Origin: Pseudomonas arsenicoxydans
GTDB lineage: Bacteria > Pseudomonadota > Gammaproteobacteria > Pseudomonadales > Pseudomonadaceae
NCBI RefSeq assembly: GCF_900103875.1
Contig: NZ_LT629705.1
Coordinates: 324,501 to 388,500, forward strand
Length of the DNA: 64,000 nt
Reading direction: 5' to 3'
In this document: positions 29,314 through 39,371 of the stretch, piece after piece
Numbering within the stretch: position 1 is the stretch's first letter
Layout of the letters: every line of letters begins with the position of its first letter
The notes under the pieces: generated by a model
What the model was told of the DNA's origin: nothing
Seen by the model: the letters and a program-made list of their open reading frames with translations, nothing else
Database searches by the model: none
Position numbers and translations under genes: made by a program

Positions 29314-29415
29314 TGTAGGAGCTGTCGAGTGAAACGAGGCTGCGATCTTTTGACTTTGATTATTTAAAAACAAGATCAAAAGATCGCAGCCTCGTTTCAC
29401 TCGACAGCTCCTACA
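29314..29415. repeat. Palindromic intergenic repeat (family C), copy 2
   Basis: TGTAGGAGCTGTCGAGTGAA ... GATCTTTTGA, an AT-rich loop with TTATTTAAAAAC, and the complement returning to CTCCTACA. It differs from the copy at 23561 by a compensated change: GTGAAAC on the left is matched by GTTTCAC on the right. Located between ctpL and dsbD. Confidence 0.92.
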
Positions 29416-29475
29416 TACATACGGATTCGAGACGACTCCGCTATCATTCCCGCACCTCCGATACGCGAGATTGTC

Positions 29476-31221
29476 ATGCGCCGTTTGCTCTGCCTGCTGC
29501 TTTTAGTAATCGCCCTGCCGGCTACCGCCGCCGGGTTGCTGGAGAGTCGTCCCAGTACCACCCTGGGCTCGATCAACAACAGTGCCGACTTCCTGCCGGT
29601 GCGCGAGGCGTTTCAGCTGAGCCTGGTAGACAGCACACCGCAATCGATCAAACTACGTTTCGTCGCGACAGAGGGCTACTACCTCTATCGCCATCGTTTT
29701 CAATTTCGCGCCGATCCGGCCGATGTCGGCCTCGGCGCCGCACAATTGCCCAAGGGCGAGCAGAAACACGATGAGTACTTCGGCGATGTCGAGGTCTACC
29801 ACGGAATTCTCGACGTAGAGCTGCCGCGCACCGATCAACGGGCCTTCACGCTGGCGGTGACTTATCAGGGCTGTGCCGATAAAGGCCTGTGCTATCCACC
29901 CGAGACCGAGCGCCTCAGCATTGATGGCCTCGGTGCCCCGACGACCGCGCACATCTGGAACTGGCGCGAACTCGCGTTGTTCTTTCTCGCAGGCTTGGGG
30001 CTGACCTTCACCCCGTGTGTGCTGCCCATGCTGCCGATCCTTTCCGGCGTCGTGCTTCGCGGCCAGGTCGGTGGCTTGCGCGGCTTCAACCTGTCCCTGG
30101 CTTACGTGCTGCCAATGGCCGCCTGCTTCGCCTTGCTGGGTGCGTTGATGGGAATGTTCGGCGCGCAACTCAACCTTCAGGCACGCCTGCAATCGGCCTG
30201 GGTGCTGGTGCCGTTCGCGATGTTTTTCGCAGTGTTTGCCCTGGCGATGTTCGGCGTGTTCGAACTCAAGTTGCCGTACGCCATCAGCAGTCGCCTGGAT
30301 CGTATCGCCGGCCGCACGGAAGGCGGCTCGCTATGGGGCGCGGCGGTGTTGGGCGTGGTGTCGAGCCTGCTGGTCTCCCCTTGCGTGTCGGCGCCGCTGG
30401 CCGGCGCGCTGCTGTATATCAGCGCCAGTGGTGATGCTCTCGGCGGCGGTTTGAAATTGTTCATGCTCGGCCTTGGCATGGGCGCGCCCCTATTGCTCGT
30501 AGCCACCGGCGGCGCGGCCTGGCTGCCCAAAAGTGGGCCGTGGCTGATCCAGGTGAAAAATGCGATCGGCGTGTTGCTACTGGGTCTGGCGATCGGGCTG
30601 CTCAGTCGCATATTGCCGGGTCAGATCACCTTGTTGCTGATCGGCTTGCTGGCCGGAGGCGTCGGGTTGTTCATGGGCGCGCTGGAGTTCGTCTACAAAC
30701 CGCCGCGAAAACGCCTCGGACAATTACTGGGGATGTTCCTGCTGTTTTACGCGCTGGCCTGTTGGTACGGCGCATTCAGCGGTCAGACTGACCCGTTCAA
30801 TCCGATCGGCCAGCCGCACATGATTGCCGGCAACCAGCAACCGCAAGACAGCGGTGCCTGGCAAACCGTCACGACCCCGACCGAGCTTGATCGCGTTCTC
30901 GCCGACGCCCGGTCCACAGGCACCCCGCTGCTGCTCGACTGGTACGCCGACTGGTGCATCAGCTGCAAAGTCATCGAACACGAAGTGCTCAACGACGCCA
31001 AGGTCGTCGAACGCCTCAAGGGCTATCGACTGATCCGTTTCGACATCACCTCCAGCAACGCCGAGCAACGCACCCTGCTCGATCGCTACAAATTGTTCGG
31101 TCCACCGGCGCTGATGTTTTTCGGCAAGGACGGCGTCGAACGCGCCGATGTGCGGGTGATCGGCGAGATCAACGCGAAGGACTTCGCCGAACGCGTCGCC
31201 AAAGCAAATGACCGGATTTAA
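29476..31221 (+). CDS. dsbD: Thiol:disulfide interchange protein DsbD (DipZ)
   Basis: A 581-residue protein that carries electrons from cytoplasmic thioredoxin to periplasmic DsbC/DsbG and cytochrome c maturation partners. Three modules are present: signal peptide plus an immunoglobulin-like nDsbD with C133/C139 (GCADKGLCYPP), an eight-helix tmDsbD with C181 (TPCVLPM) and C303 (SPCVSAPL), and a thioredoxin-like cDsbD with the C494-x-x-C497 pair (DWCISCK). All six redox cysteines are there. It precedes aroQ by 131 bases. Confidence 0.96.
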   Translation: MRRLLCLLLLVIALPATAAGLLESRPSTTLGSINNSADFLPVREAFQLSLVDSTPQSIKLRFVATEGYYLYRHRFQFRADPADVGLGAAQLPKGEQKHDEYFGDVEVYHGILDVELPRTDQRAFTLAVTYQGCADKGLCYPPETERLSIDGLGAPTTAHIWNWRELALFFLAGLGLTFTPCVLPMLPILSGVVLRGQVGGLRGFNLSLAYVLPMAACFALLGALMGMFGAQLNLQARLQSAWVLVPFAMFFAVFALAMFGVFELKLPYAISSRLDRIAGRTEGGSLWGAAVLGVVSSLLVSPCVSAPLAGALLYISASGDALGGGLKLFMLGLGMGAPLLLVATGGAAWLPKSGPWLIQVKNAIGVLLLGLAIGLLSRILPGQITLLLIGLLAGGVGLFMGALEFVYKPPRKRLGQLLGMFLLFYALACWYGAFSGQTDPFNPIGQPHMIAGNQQPQDSGAWQTVTTPTELDRVLADARSTGTPLLLDWYADWCISCKVIEHEVLNDAKVVERLKGYRLIRFDITSSNAEQRTLLDRYKLFGPPALMFFGKDGVERADVRVIGEINAKDFAERVAKANDRI

Positions 31222-31352
31222 TCACTCGGTCACATATTTCGCGCAAACATCGGCCATCGTGCTGGCTATTGCATAGAACTGGACAGTCACAAAGGCTTTG
31301 CGGCATAGTCGCCGGGTTCTGACAATTGCACACAGATAACAAGGATCAGCAG

Positions 31353-31805
31353 ATGGCGACCTTATTGGTTTTGCACGGCCCCAACCTGAACTTGCTCGGC
31401 ACCCGTGAACCGGGCACCTATGGCGCTACGACACTGGCGCAGATCAACCAGGACCTGGAACGCCGCGCTCGTGAAGCTGGTCACCATTTACTGCACCTGC
31501 AAAGCAACGCCGAATATGAATTGATCGACCGCATCCACGCCGCTCGCAGCGAAGGTGTGGATTTCATTCTGATCAATCCAGCAGCTTTTACGCACACAAG
31601 TGTCGCATTACGTGACGCGCTGCTGGCGGTGAGCATCCCATTCATCGAAGTGCATTTGTCTAACGTGCACAAACGCGAACCTTTCCGCCATCACTCTTAC
31701 TTCTCCGACGTAGCGGTGGGAGTGATCTGCGGCCTTGGCGCCAGCGGTTATCGACTGGCCCTGGAGGCCGCCCTAGAACAGCTTGAAAGACCGGCAACAG
31801 CTTGA
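31353..31805 (+). CDS. aroQ: Type II 3-dehydroquinate dehydratase AroQ
   Basis: A 150-residue enzyme converting 3-dehydroquinate to 3-dehydroshikimate in the shikimate pathway. Conserved features: [17 protein letters not shown] with catalytic Tyr23, [25 protein letters not shown] and the [11 protein letters not shown] loop. The ATG at 31353 follows AAGGA; an in-frame ATG at 31326 has none. It is followed closely by accB and accC, an arrangement usual in Pseudomonas. Confidence 0.97.
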   Translation: MATLLVLHGPNLNLLGTREPGTYGATTLAQINQDLERRAREAGHHLLHLQSNAEYELIDRIHAARSEGVDFILINPAAFTHTSVALRDALLAVSIPFIEVHLSNVHKREPFRHHSYFSDVAVGVICGLGASGYRLALEAALEQLERPATA

Positions 31806-31851
31806 ACAACAAGCGTAACGCCCCTGACCGACCCTTGGGAGTTGATGATTC

Positions 31852-32313
31852 ATGGATATCCGTAAAGTTAAGAAACTGATCGAACTGCTGGAAGAGTCCG
31901 GCATCGACGAGCTCGAGATCAAGGAAGGCGAAGAGTCCGTACGTATCAGCCGTCATAGCAAAACCCCGGCTCAGCAGTACTACGCACCTGCTCCAATGCA
32001 CGCTCCGGCTCCAGCGCCTGTCGCTGCTGCCCCGGTTGCCGCTGCCGCTCCTGCTGCTCCGGCCGCCCCCGCGCTGAACGGCGCCGTTGCCCGTTCGCCG
32101 ATGGTCGGTACGTTCTATCGCAAGTCTTCGCCATCCTCGCCGTCCTTCGTTGAAGTCGGCCAGACCGTGAAGAAAGGCGACACCCTGTGCATCGTCGAAG
32201 CCATGAAGATGATGAACCACATCGAAGCTGAAACCAGCGGTGTGATCGAATCCATCCTCGTCGAAGACGGCCAGCCGGTTGAGTACGACCAACCGCTGTT
32301 CACCATCGTTTGA
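31852..32313 (+). CDS. accB: Biotin carboxyl carrier protein of acetyl-CoA carboxylase (AccB)
   Basis: A 153-residue BCCP. The N-terminal helical part ([20 protein letters not shown]) is followed by an Ala/Pro-rich flexible linker (about residues 45-75) and the biotinyl domain with the target Lys119 in EAMKMMN. It carries the carboxylated biotin between AccC and AccAD in malonyl-CoA synthesis. The gap to accC is 17 bases. Confidence 0.97.
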   Translation: MDIRKVKKLIELLEESGIDELEIKEGEESVRISRHSKTPAQQYYAPAPMHAPAPAPVAAAPVAAAAPAAPAAPALNGAVARSPMVGTFYRKSSPSSPSFVEVGQTVKKGDTLCIVEAMKMMNHIEAETSGVIESILVEDGQPVEYDQPLFTIV

Positions 32314-32330
32314 ACCGCGGAGAAACTTTG

Positions 32331-33689
32331 ATGACTGCGAAGTTGGAAAAAGTTCTGATCGCCAACCGCGGTGAGATTGCCCTGCGGATCCTGCGTGCCT
32401 GCAAAGAGATGGGCATCAAGACGGTCGCCGTTTACTCCAAGGCCGACAAAGAGCTGATGCACCTGGGCCTGGCAGACGAATCCGTCTGCATCGGTCCGGC
32501 CTCGGCCGCGCACTCTTACCTGCACATCCCGGCAATCATCGCCGCCGCTGAAGTGACCGGCGCTACCGCCATTCACCCAGGCTACGGTTTCCTTGCGGAA
32601 AACGCTGATTTCGCTGAACAGGTCGAGAACTCCGGCTTTGCTTTCATTGGCCCCAAAGCCGACACCATTCGCCTGATGGGCGACAAGGTATCGGCCAAGC
32701 ACGCCATGATCGCTGCGGGCGTTCCAACCGTTCCGGGTTCCGACGGCCCACTGCCTGAAGACGAAGAAACCGCTCTGCGCATCGGTCGCGAAGTCGGTTA
32801 CCCGGTGATCATCAAGGCCGCTGGCGGCGGTGGTGGTCGCGGCATGCGCGTTGTGCATAAAGAAGAAGACCTGATCTCCTCGGCGAAACTGACCCGCTCC
32901 GAAGCGGGCGCAGCGTTCGGCAACCCGATGGTCTATCTGGAAAAATTCCTGACCAACCCACGTCACGTGGAAGTCCAGGTGCTTTCCGATGGCCAGGGCC
33001 ACGCCATCCATCTGGGCGACCGCGATTGCTCGCTGCAACGTCGCCACCAGAAGGTTCTCGAAGAAGCGCCGGCACCGGGCATCGACGAGAAAGCACGCGC
33101 TGAAGTCCTCGCTCGCTGCGTCAAGGCGTGCATCGACATCGGCTACCGTGGCGCCGGCACCTTCGAGTTCCTTTACGAAAACGGCCACTTCTACTTCATC
33201 GAGATGAACACTCGTGTCCAGGTAGAGCACCCGGTTTCGGAAATGGTCACTGGCATCGACATCGTCAAGGAGATGCTCAGCATCGCCGCTGGCAACAAGT
33301 TGTCGTACACCCAGGAAGACGTGGTCATCCGTGGTCACGCGCTGGAATGCCGGATCAACGCCGAAGACCCGAAAACCTTCATGCCAAGCCCAGGCACGGT
33401 CAAGCATTTCCACGCTCCAGGCGGCAACGGCGTTCGCGTCGATTCGCACCTGTACAGCGGTTATGCCGTTCCGCCGAACTACGATTCGTTGATCGGCAAG
33501 CTGATCACCTACGGCGCAACCCGTGAAGAAGCCATGGCGCGCATGCGCAATGCGCTGGACGAAATCGTTGTCGACGGGATCAAAACCAACATCCCGCTGC
33601 ACCGCGACCTGGTCCGTGACGAAGGCTTCTGCAAAGGGGGCGTGAACATTCACTACCTCGAGCACAAGCTGGCAGGCGAGAAGCACTAA
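32331..33689 (+). CDS. accC: Biotin carboxylase subunit AccC
   Basis: A 452-residue ATP-grasp enzyme that carboxylates the AccB-linked biotin. It has the N-terminal [14 protein letters not shown], the ATP lid glycine loop [33 protein letters not shown], the metal site [12 protein letters not shown] and the ECRINAEDP motif. The ATG at 32331 follows GGAG; an in-frame ATG at 32310 overlaps accB. A strong terminator follows at 33703-33732. Confidence 0.97.
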   Translation: MTAKLEKVLIANRGEIALRILRACKEMGIKTVAVYSKADKELMHLGLADESVCIGPASAAHSYLHIPAIIAAAEVTGATAIHPGYGFLAENADFAEQVENSGFAFIGPKADTIRLMGDKVSAKHAMIAAGVPTVPGSDGPLPEDEETALRIGREVGYPVIIKAAGGGGGRGMRVVHKEEDLISSAKLTRSEAGAAFGNPMVYLEKFLTNPRHVEVQVLSDGQGHAIHLGDRDCSLQRRHQKVLEEAPAPGIDEKARAEVLARCVKACIDIGYRGAGTFEFLYENGHFYFIEMNTRVQVEHPVSEMVTGIDIVKEMLSIAAGNKLSYTQEDVVIRGHALECRINAEDPKTFMPSPGTVKHFHAPGGNGVRVDSHLYSGYAVPPNYDSLIGKLITYGATREEAMARMRNALDEIVVDGIKTNIPLHRDLVRDEGFCKGGVNIHYLEHKLAGEKH

Positions 33690-33702
33690 GCTTCGACCCC
33701 AT

Positions 33703-33732
33703 CAACAAAGCCGCCTTCGGGCGGCTTTGTTG
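33703..33732 (+). terminator. Rho-independent terminator after accC
   Basis: Perfect 13-base stem CAACAAAGCCGCC with a TTCG tetraloop and its complement, followed by a short T-rich stretch (TTTCT). It ends the aroQ-accB-accC transcript. Confidence 0.9.
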
Positions 33733-33894
33733 TTTCTGGGTATTTCACCGAGCATCACACCCACAGGGCATGGTGCTCATCAGGAACTGTGCGGTGAGCA
33801 CAGGCGACTCCCACAAAACCTCCGCGCTCGCGTAAACTTGCGCGCTTCTCGCAGCCCGCTAGGCTGCAATCAATATTTTTCAAAGGTGCCCGCC

Positions 33895-34773
33895 ATGCCT
33901 TGGCTGCAAGTCCGTCTCGCCATCAGCCCAGAACAAGCCGAAACCTACGAAGACGCGTTCCTTGAAGTGGGCGCCGTGTCGGTGACCTTCATGGATGCCG
34001 AAGATCAGCCGATCTTCGAACCGGAACTCAACACCACGCCGCTGTGGTCGCACACGCACCTGCTGGCGCTGTTCGAAGGCGGCACCGAAGCCACCTCCGT
34101 GCTGGCCCATCTTGAATTGCTGACCGGCAGCCCGCTGCCCGAGCACCACAGCGAAGTCATCGAAGACCAGGACTGGGAACGCAGCTGGATGGACGGTTTC
34201 CAGCCAATGCGTTTTGGCCAGCGGCTGTGGATCGTGCCGAGCTGGCACGCCGCCCCGGAACCTGATGCCGTGAACCTGTTGCTGGATCCGGGCCTGGCGT
34301 TCGGCACCGGCACCCACCCGACCACAGCGCTGTGCCTGGAATGGCTCGACGGCCAGGACCTCAAGGACTGCAACGTGCTCGACTTCGGCTGCGGCTCGGG
34401 GATCCTGGCGATTGCTGCCCTGCTGCTGGGCGCCAAGCAAGCCGTCGGCACCGACATCGACGTCCAGGCACTGGAAGCCTCCCGCGACAACGCCGGGCGC
34501 AACAACATCGCCGAAGAACTCTTTCCGCTGTATCTGCCGGAAGATCTGCCTCAGGTTCAGGCAGACGTGCTGGTCGCCAACATTCTGGCCGGCCCGCTGG
34601 TTTCCCTGGCGCCGCAACTGTCCAGCCTGGTCAAGCCTGGCGGCCGCCTGGCACTGTCGGGCATCCTCGCCGAGCAGGGTGAAGACGTTGCCAAGGCCTA
34701 TGCCCAGGACTTCGATCTGGACCCGATTGCCAATCGCGATGGCTGGGTGCGCATCACTGGCCGTCGGCGCTAG
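33895..34773 (+). CDS. prmA: Ribosomal protein L11 methyltransferase PrmA
   Basis: A 292-residue SAM methyltransferase that trimethylates ribosomal protein L11. It has the N-terminal substrate-recognition domain ([16 protein letters not shown]), the central [12 protein letters not shown] segment, SAM motif [10 protein letters not shown] starting at residue 163, and the [12 protein letters not shown] catalytic-region signature. The ATG at 33895 is preceded by AAAGGTG and starts the conserved N-terminus; earlier in-frame codons (from 33727) run through the accC terminator. Confidence 0.96.
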   Translation: MPWLQVRLAISPEQAETYEDAFLEVGAVSVTFMDAEDQPIFEPELNTTPLWSHTHLLALFEGGTEATSVLAHLELLTGSPLPEHHSEVIEDQDWERSWMDGFQPMRFGQRLWIVPSWHAAPEPDAVNLLLDPGLAFGTGTHPTTALCLEWLDGQDLKDCNVLDFGCGSGILAIAALLLGAKQAVGTDIDVQALEASRDNAGRNNIAEELFPLYLPEDLPQVQADVLVANILAGPLVSLAPQLSSLVKPGGRLALSGILAEQGEDVAKAYAQDFDLDPIANRDGWVRITGRRR

Positions 34774-34803
34774 AATGAGCGCCTGCCTAAACCGGATCGC
34801 CGC

Positions 34804-36018
34804 ATGACCGATAGCTTCGTCACTCAGTGCCCGCATTGCCAAACCAGCTTCCGTGTCAGCCACGCTCAATTGAGCGTGGCCCGTGGAGTGGTTCGTTGCG
34901 GCTCGTGCCTGCAGGTGTTCAACGCCGCCAAGCAGCTGCTTGACCAGCGGGCCGGCAAGGAAGCGGTCAAACCGGTCGCCCCGGCCATCGTCGAACCGCC
35001 GGCACAGCGCGCCATCAGCCAAAAGCAATGGTCCGCCGCCGAGCTGGATCTGGACAGCCTGGACCTGGACGAAGAACTCGCCCGTCTCGAACAGCGGGAA
35101 ATCCAGCCGACCACCGAATTCGGCCGGCACCGCGAAGACACCCTGAGCGCTCGCCGGGATAACGCCGAACACGACGTTCCGTGGTCCGACAGCCTCTTCA
35201 GCGAATCAGCCGCTGATCGCGCCCAGGCGGTCGAAGCCGATCAAAAGGAAACGCGGTCCGAATCGGGCAAGCACGCGCGCACCGAACCTTCGTTTTCGCT
35301 GGAACCGGTTGATCTGGACGACGAACCCCAGGTGCCACAACTGCGCCTGAATGACCCGCTCGACATGCCCTTGCACCAAGATCGCCTGTCGGCAACCGAT
35401 GTTCCTGACGACGACCTGCCCCCGATCGTCCCCCTGCGCAAGCGACACGAGCGCAGTGAATCGACCGAACGTGCCGAGGCCTTGCAAGACCTGAGCGACG
35501 ATCCGCTGCAACTGGATTGGCAAAAACGCCGCTCGCCCTGGGGCCGACGGCTGTTCTGGTCCCTGCTGGTCTTGCTCGGCGCAGCCGCGTTGGCGGGCCA
35601 ATACATCGCTTACCATTTCGACGAGTTGGCACGCCAGGACCAGTACCGTCCGTGGTTCCAGCAACTGTGTCCGCAAATCGGCTGCACGGTGCCGTCCAAG
35701 GTCGACATCGCAAAAATCAAGAGCAGCAACCTGGTCGTGCGCAGCCACCCCGAGTTCAATGGTGCGCTGGTGGTCGATGCGATCATCTACAACCGCGCGC
35801 CCTTCTCCCAGCCGTTCCCGCTGCTGGAACTGCGCTTTGCCGACCTGAACGGTCACCTGATCGCCAGCCGTCGCTTCAAGCCCGGCGAGTACCTCAACGG
35901 CGACCTCGAAGGGATGGCGGAAATGCCACCGCAGACGCCGATCCACATCGCACTGGATATTCTCGATCCAGGCTCCAAAGCGGTGAATTACAGCCTGAGC
36001 TTCCACTCGCCCGAGTGA
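34804..36018 (+). CDS. MJ0042 zinc-ribbon / DUF3426 membrane protein
   Basis: A 404-residue protein with an N-terminal zinc ribbon (C9-x-x-C12 and C32-x-x-C35), a long acidic, low-complexity cytoplasmic region (about 50-240), one membrane helix (about residues 248-268) and a periplasmic DUF3426 domain ending in DPGSKAVNYSLSF. Role unknown; it sits between prmA and dusB across pseudomonads. The 30-base gap to prmA suggests cotranscription. Confidence 0.88.
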   Translation: MTDSFVTQCPHCQTSFRVSHAQLSVARGVVRCGSCLQVFNAAKQLLDQRAGKEAVKPVAPAIVEPPAQRAISQKQWSAAELDLDSLDLDEELARLEQREIQPTTEFGRHREDTLSARRDNAEHDVPWSDSLFSESAADRAQAVEADQKETRSESGKHARTEPSFSLEPVDLDDEPQVPQLRLNDPLDMPLHQDRLSATDVPDDDLPPIVPLRKRHERSESTERAEALQDLSDDPLQLDWQKRRSPWGRRLFWSLLVLLGAAALAGQYIAYHFDELARQDQYRPWFQQLCPQIGCTVPSKVDIAKIKSSNLVVRSHPEFNGALVVDAIIYNRAPFSQPFPLLELRFADLNGHLIASRRFKPGEYLNGDLEGMAEMPPQTPIHIALDILDPGSKAVNYSLSFHSPE

Positions 36019-36203
36019 AACGGTTCACCGTTACAGGCTTGACGGCATATTTCTGACTTTGACCGCTCATACCAAACCGCTGGCGATAACAGAATTACTG
36101 TTCAGATTTTGTTCAATTCAGCCTTTATCCAGTCATCGAGAGCGGGTATCATGCCAACCCTTTTTCGAACTCTCATGATCCGGCCCCACAACAGGGAAGT
36201 CCT

Positions 36204-37214
36204 ATGTCGGCGGTACGCATCGGTCCATATACATTGCACAACGGCTTGATTCTCGCGCCAATGGCGGGCGTCACAGACCAGCCCTTTCGTCAGCTGTGCA
36301 AGCGACTGGGCGCAGGGCTTGTAGTCTCGGAAATGGTCACCAGCGACATGAGTTTGTGGAACACCCGCAAATCGCGGATGCGCATGATTCACGAAGGTGA
36401 TCCCGAGCCTCGCTCGGTACAGATCGCCGGTGGCGATGCACAGATGCTTGCGGATGCGGCTCGAGCGAATGTCGAACTGGGCGCACAGATTATTGACATC
36501 AACATGGGCTGTCCGGCGAAGAAGGTCTGCAACAAGGCCGCCGGTTCCGCGCTGTTGAAGGATGAAGCATTGGTCACCGAGATCCTGCAAGCCGTAGTGG
36601 CTGCGGTCGATGTACCGGTCACCTTGAAGATCCGCACCGGCTGGGACCGGGACAACAAGAATGGTTTGACGGTGGCGAAGATCGCCGAGCAGGCAGGCAT
36701 CACGGCGTTGGCGGTCCATGGCCGCACCCGTGCCGACCTGTACACCGGTGAAGCCGAGTACGACACCATTGCCGCGATCAAGCAGGCAGTGTCGATTCCG
36801 GTCTTTGCCAACGGCGATATCGACTCACCCGAGAAGGCCCGGTACGTACTTGATGCGACCGGTGCCGATGGCCTGCTGGTAGGCCGGGCAGCCCAGGGGC
36901 GGCCATGGATTTTTCGTGAGATCGATCATTTCCTGCGGACCGGCGAGAAACTCCCGGCACTGGAACTGATCGAGGTGGAACGCATTCTGCTAGAGCATCT
37001 GGCTGCACTGCACGTCTTCTATGGAGACGTCATGGGTGTCCGTATCGCTCGAAAGCATGTGGGCTGGTATCTCGCAACCTTGCCGGGCGCCAGGGAGTTT
37101 CGCGCCCACTTCAATCGTTTGGAAGATACGGAAGCACAATGCGCCAACGTTCAGGGCTTCTTCGCCGAACGTTATAAGAGCCTGACAGGGGACGGAGAAG
37201 GGGTGGCCGCATGA
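36204..37214 (+). CDS. dusB: tRNA-dihydrouridine synthase DusB
   Basis: A 336-residue FMN-dependent enzyme reducing uridine 17 in tRNA. Features: TIM-barrel start [15 protein letters not shown], the catalytic-cysteine loop [32 protein letters not shown] and the phosphate-binding [16 protein letters not shown]. An AGGGAAG ribosome site precedes the ATG. As in enterobacteria it leads a dusB-fis operon, with ATGA overlap. Confidence 0.96.
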   Translation: MSAVRIGPYTLHNGLILAPMAGVTDQPFRQLCKRLGAGLVVSEMVTSDMSLWNTRKSRMRMIHEGDPEPRSVQIAGGDAQMLADAARANVELGAQIIDINMGCPAKKVCNKAAGSALLKDEALVTEILQAVVAAVDVPVTLKIRTGWDRDNKNGLTVAKIAEQAGITALAVHGRTRADLYTGEAEYDTIAAIKQAVSIPVFANGDIDSPEKARYVLDATGADGLLVGRAAQGRPWIFREIDHFLRTGEKLPALELIEVERILLEHLAALHVFYGDVMGVRIARKHVGWYLATLPGAREFRAHFNRLEDTEAQCANVQGFFAERYKSLTGDGEGVAA

Positions 37215-37531
37215 CGATGATGACCGAGACTTTAGTGAGTGGAACAACACCCGTGAGCGACAACGTGAATTTGAAACAGCACCTCAACACGCCGAGCGAA
37301 GAAGGTCAGACCCTTCGCGGGAGTGTCGAGAAAGCGCTGCACAATTATTTCGCCCACCTTGAGGGCGCTGCCGTCACGGATGTGTACAACCTGGTGCTCT
37401 CCGAAGTCGAGGCTCCCCTGCTCGAGTGCGTGATGAACTACGTCAAGGGCAACCAGACCAAGGCCAGCGAGCTGCTCGGACTCAACCGGGGCACGCTGCG
37501 CAAGAAGCTCAAGCAGTACGATTTGCTGTAA
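37211..37531 (+). CDS. fis: DNA-binding nucleoid protein Fis
   Basis: A 106-residue protein. The C-terminal 40 residues hold the Fis helix-turn-helix ([20 protein letters not shown] then KKLKQYDLL). The N-terminal arm with the beta-hairpin is slightly longer than in E. coli. Fis bends DNA and tunes growth-phase transcription and recombination. The start overlaps dusB; a terminator follows. Confidence 0.96.
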   Translation: MTMMTETLVSGTTPVSDNVNLKQHLNTPSEEGQTLRGSVEKALHNYFAHLEGAAVTDVYNLVLSEVEAPLLECVMNYVKGNQTKASELLGLNRGTLRKKLKQYDLL

Positions 37532-37548
37532 GCATTCAATCAAACCAG

Positions 37549-37581
37549 AAAGGCGCCCGCGTAAAAACGGTCGCCTTTTTT
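37549..37581 (+). terminator. Terminator between fis and purH
   Basis: AAAGGCG pairs with CGCCTTT across a 16-base loop and is followed by a T-run. It closes the dusB-fis transcript; purH starts 32 bases later, so its promoter may overlap this region or rely on read-through. Confidence 0.75.
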
Positions 37582-37612
37582 GCTGACTCCTTTGCTTTTG
37601 ATGGAAATTGAA

Positions 37613-39220
37613 ATGACCGACCAGACTACCCGCCTGCCGATCCGCCGCGCCTTGATCAGCGTTTCCGACAAGACCGGGATCCTTGAATTCGCCAAGGAGC
37701 TTGAAGCCCTGGGCGTCGAGATCCTCTCCACCGGTGGAACGTTCAAGCTGCTGCGCGACAACGGTGTTGCCGCAGTGGAAGTCGCCGATTACACCGGATT
37801 CGCAGAAATGATGGACGGTCGGGTCAAGACCCTGCACCCGAAAATCCACGGCGGGATCCTCGGTCGCCGCGGTATCGACGACGCCATCATGAACGAACAC
37901 GGCATCAAGCCGATCGATCTGGTAGCGGTCAACCTGTACCCGTTCGAAGCCACCATCAACAAGCCAGGTTGCGACCTGCCGACCGCCATCGAGAACATCG
38001 ACATCGGCGGCCCGACAATGGTCCGTTCGGCAGCAAAAAACCATAAAGACGTGGCCATCGTGGTCAACGCCAGCGACTACGCCAGCGTCCTCGAAAACCT
38101 CAAGGCCGGCGGCCTGACCTACGCTCAGCGTTTCGACCTGATGCTCAAGGCCTTTGAACACACCGCTGCCTACGACGGCATGATCGCCAACTACATGGGC
38201 ACCGTGAACCAGGCCGCTGAGACCCTCAGCACCGAAGGTCGCAGCGAGTTCCCGCGCACCTTCAACAGCCAGTTCGTCAAGGCTCAGGAAATGCGCTACG
38301 GCGAGAACCCGCACCAGAGCGCGGCGTTCTACGTGGAAGCCAAGCCTGCCGAAGTCGGCATCGCCACCGCGACCCAACTGCAAGGCAAAGAGCTGTCGTA
38401 CAACAACGTGGCCGACACCGACGCCGCGCTGGAATGCGTCAAGAGCTTCGTCAAGCCAGCCTGCGTGATCGTCAAGCACGCCAACCCGTGCGGCGTGGCC
38501 GTGAGCCCGGACGCCGAAGGCGGCATCCGTCAGGCCTACGAACTGGCTTATGCCACCGACACCGAATCGGCGTTCGGCGGCATTATCGCGTTCAACCGCG
38601 AGCTGGATGCTGAAACGGCCAAAGCCATCGTCGAGCGTCAGTTCGTCGAAGTGATCATCGCTCCGTCCGTCAGCGAAGAAGCCCGCGCCATCGTCGCCGC
38701 CAAAGCCAACGTGCGCCTGCTGGCCTGCGGCGAGTGGTCGGCTGACCGCGCCCCTGCGTGGGACTACAAACGTGTCAACGGTGGCCTGCTGGTACAGAGC
38801 CGCGACATCGGCATGATCAGCGCCGATGACCTGAAAGTCGTGACCAAGCGTGCACCGACCGAGCAAGAGATCCACGACCTGATCTTCGCCTGGAAAGTGG
38901 CCAAGTACGTCAAGTCCAATGCCATCGTCTACGCCAAGAACCGTCAGACCATCGGTGTCGGCGCCGGCCAGATGAGCCGCGTGAACTCGGCCCGTATTGC
39001 CGCGATCAAGGCTGAACACGCCGGTTTGCAGGTGGCAGGCTCGGTAATGGCCTCCGACGCGTTCTTCCCGTTCCGCGACGGCTTGGACAACGCAGCCAAG
39101 GTTGGCATTACCGCAGTGATCCAGCCAGGCGGCTCGATGCGTGATGCGGAAGTGATTGCCGCAGCTGATGAAGCCGGCATCGCCATGGTGTTCACCGGCA
39201 TGCGCCACTTCCGTCACTGA
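37613..39220 (+). CDS. purH: Bifunctional AICAR transformylase / IMP cyclohydrolase PurH
   Basis: A 535-residue enzyme for the last two steps of IMP synthesis. The N-terminal cyclohydrolase (MGS-like) domain has [18 protein letters not shown] and STGGT; the C-terminal transformylase domain has the catalytic Lys-His in VKHANPCG (about residue 286) and the final QPGGSMRD and GMRHFRH. The ATG at 37613 gives the usual length; an in-frame ATG at 37580 lies in the fis terminator. Confidence 0.97.
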   Translation: MTDQTTRLPIRRALISVSDKTGILEFAKELEALGVEILSTGGTFKLLRDNGVAAVEVADYTGFAEMMDGRVKTLHPKIHGGILGRRGIDDAIMNEHGIKPIDLVAVNLYPFEATINKPGCDLPTAIENIDIGGPTMVRSAAKNHKDVAIVVNASDYASVLENLKAGGLTYAQRFDLMLKAFEHTAAYDGMIANYMGTVNQAAETLSTEGRSEFPRTFNSQFVKAQEMRYGENPHQSAAFYVEAKPAEVGIATATQLQGKELSYNNVADTDAALECVKSFVKPACVIVKHANPCGVAVSPDAEGGIRQAYELAYATDTESAFGGIIAFNRELDAETAKAIVERQFVEVIIAPSVSEEARAIVAAKANVRLLACGEWSADRAPAWDYKRVNGGLLVQSRDIGMISADDLKVVTKRAPTEQEIHDLIFAWKVAKYVKSNAIVYAKNRQTIGVGAGQMSRVNSARIAAIKAEHAGLQVAGSVMASDAFFPFRDGLDNAAKVGITAVIQPGGSMRDAEVIAAADEAGIAMVFTGMRHFRH

Positions 39221-39230
39221 TTTGTTGCTT

Positions 39231-39333
39231 GATCGTACCCACGCTCTGCGTGGGCACGCAGCCTGGGACGCTCCGCGTCCCTCGGACGCAGAGCGTCCGT
39301 AGAGGCATTCCCACGCAGAGCGTGGGAACGATC
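39231..39333. repeat. Palindromic intergenic repeat (family B), copy 2
   Basis: GATCGTACCCACGCTCTGCG at the left, complement at the right, with an inner GGGACGCTCCGCGTCCC hairpin and GGACGCAGAGCGTCC. Same design as 17055-17163. It sits between purH and purD. Confidence 0.9.
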
Positions 39334-39371
39334 AGCCCCCCACAGAATTAGCGTCATCCGAGGTTTTTGAA

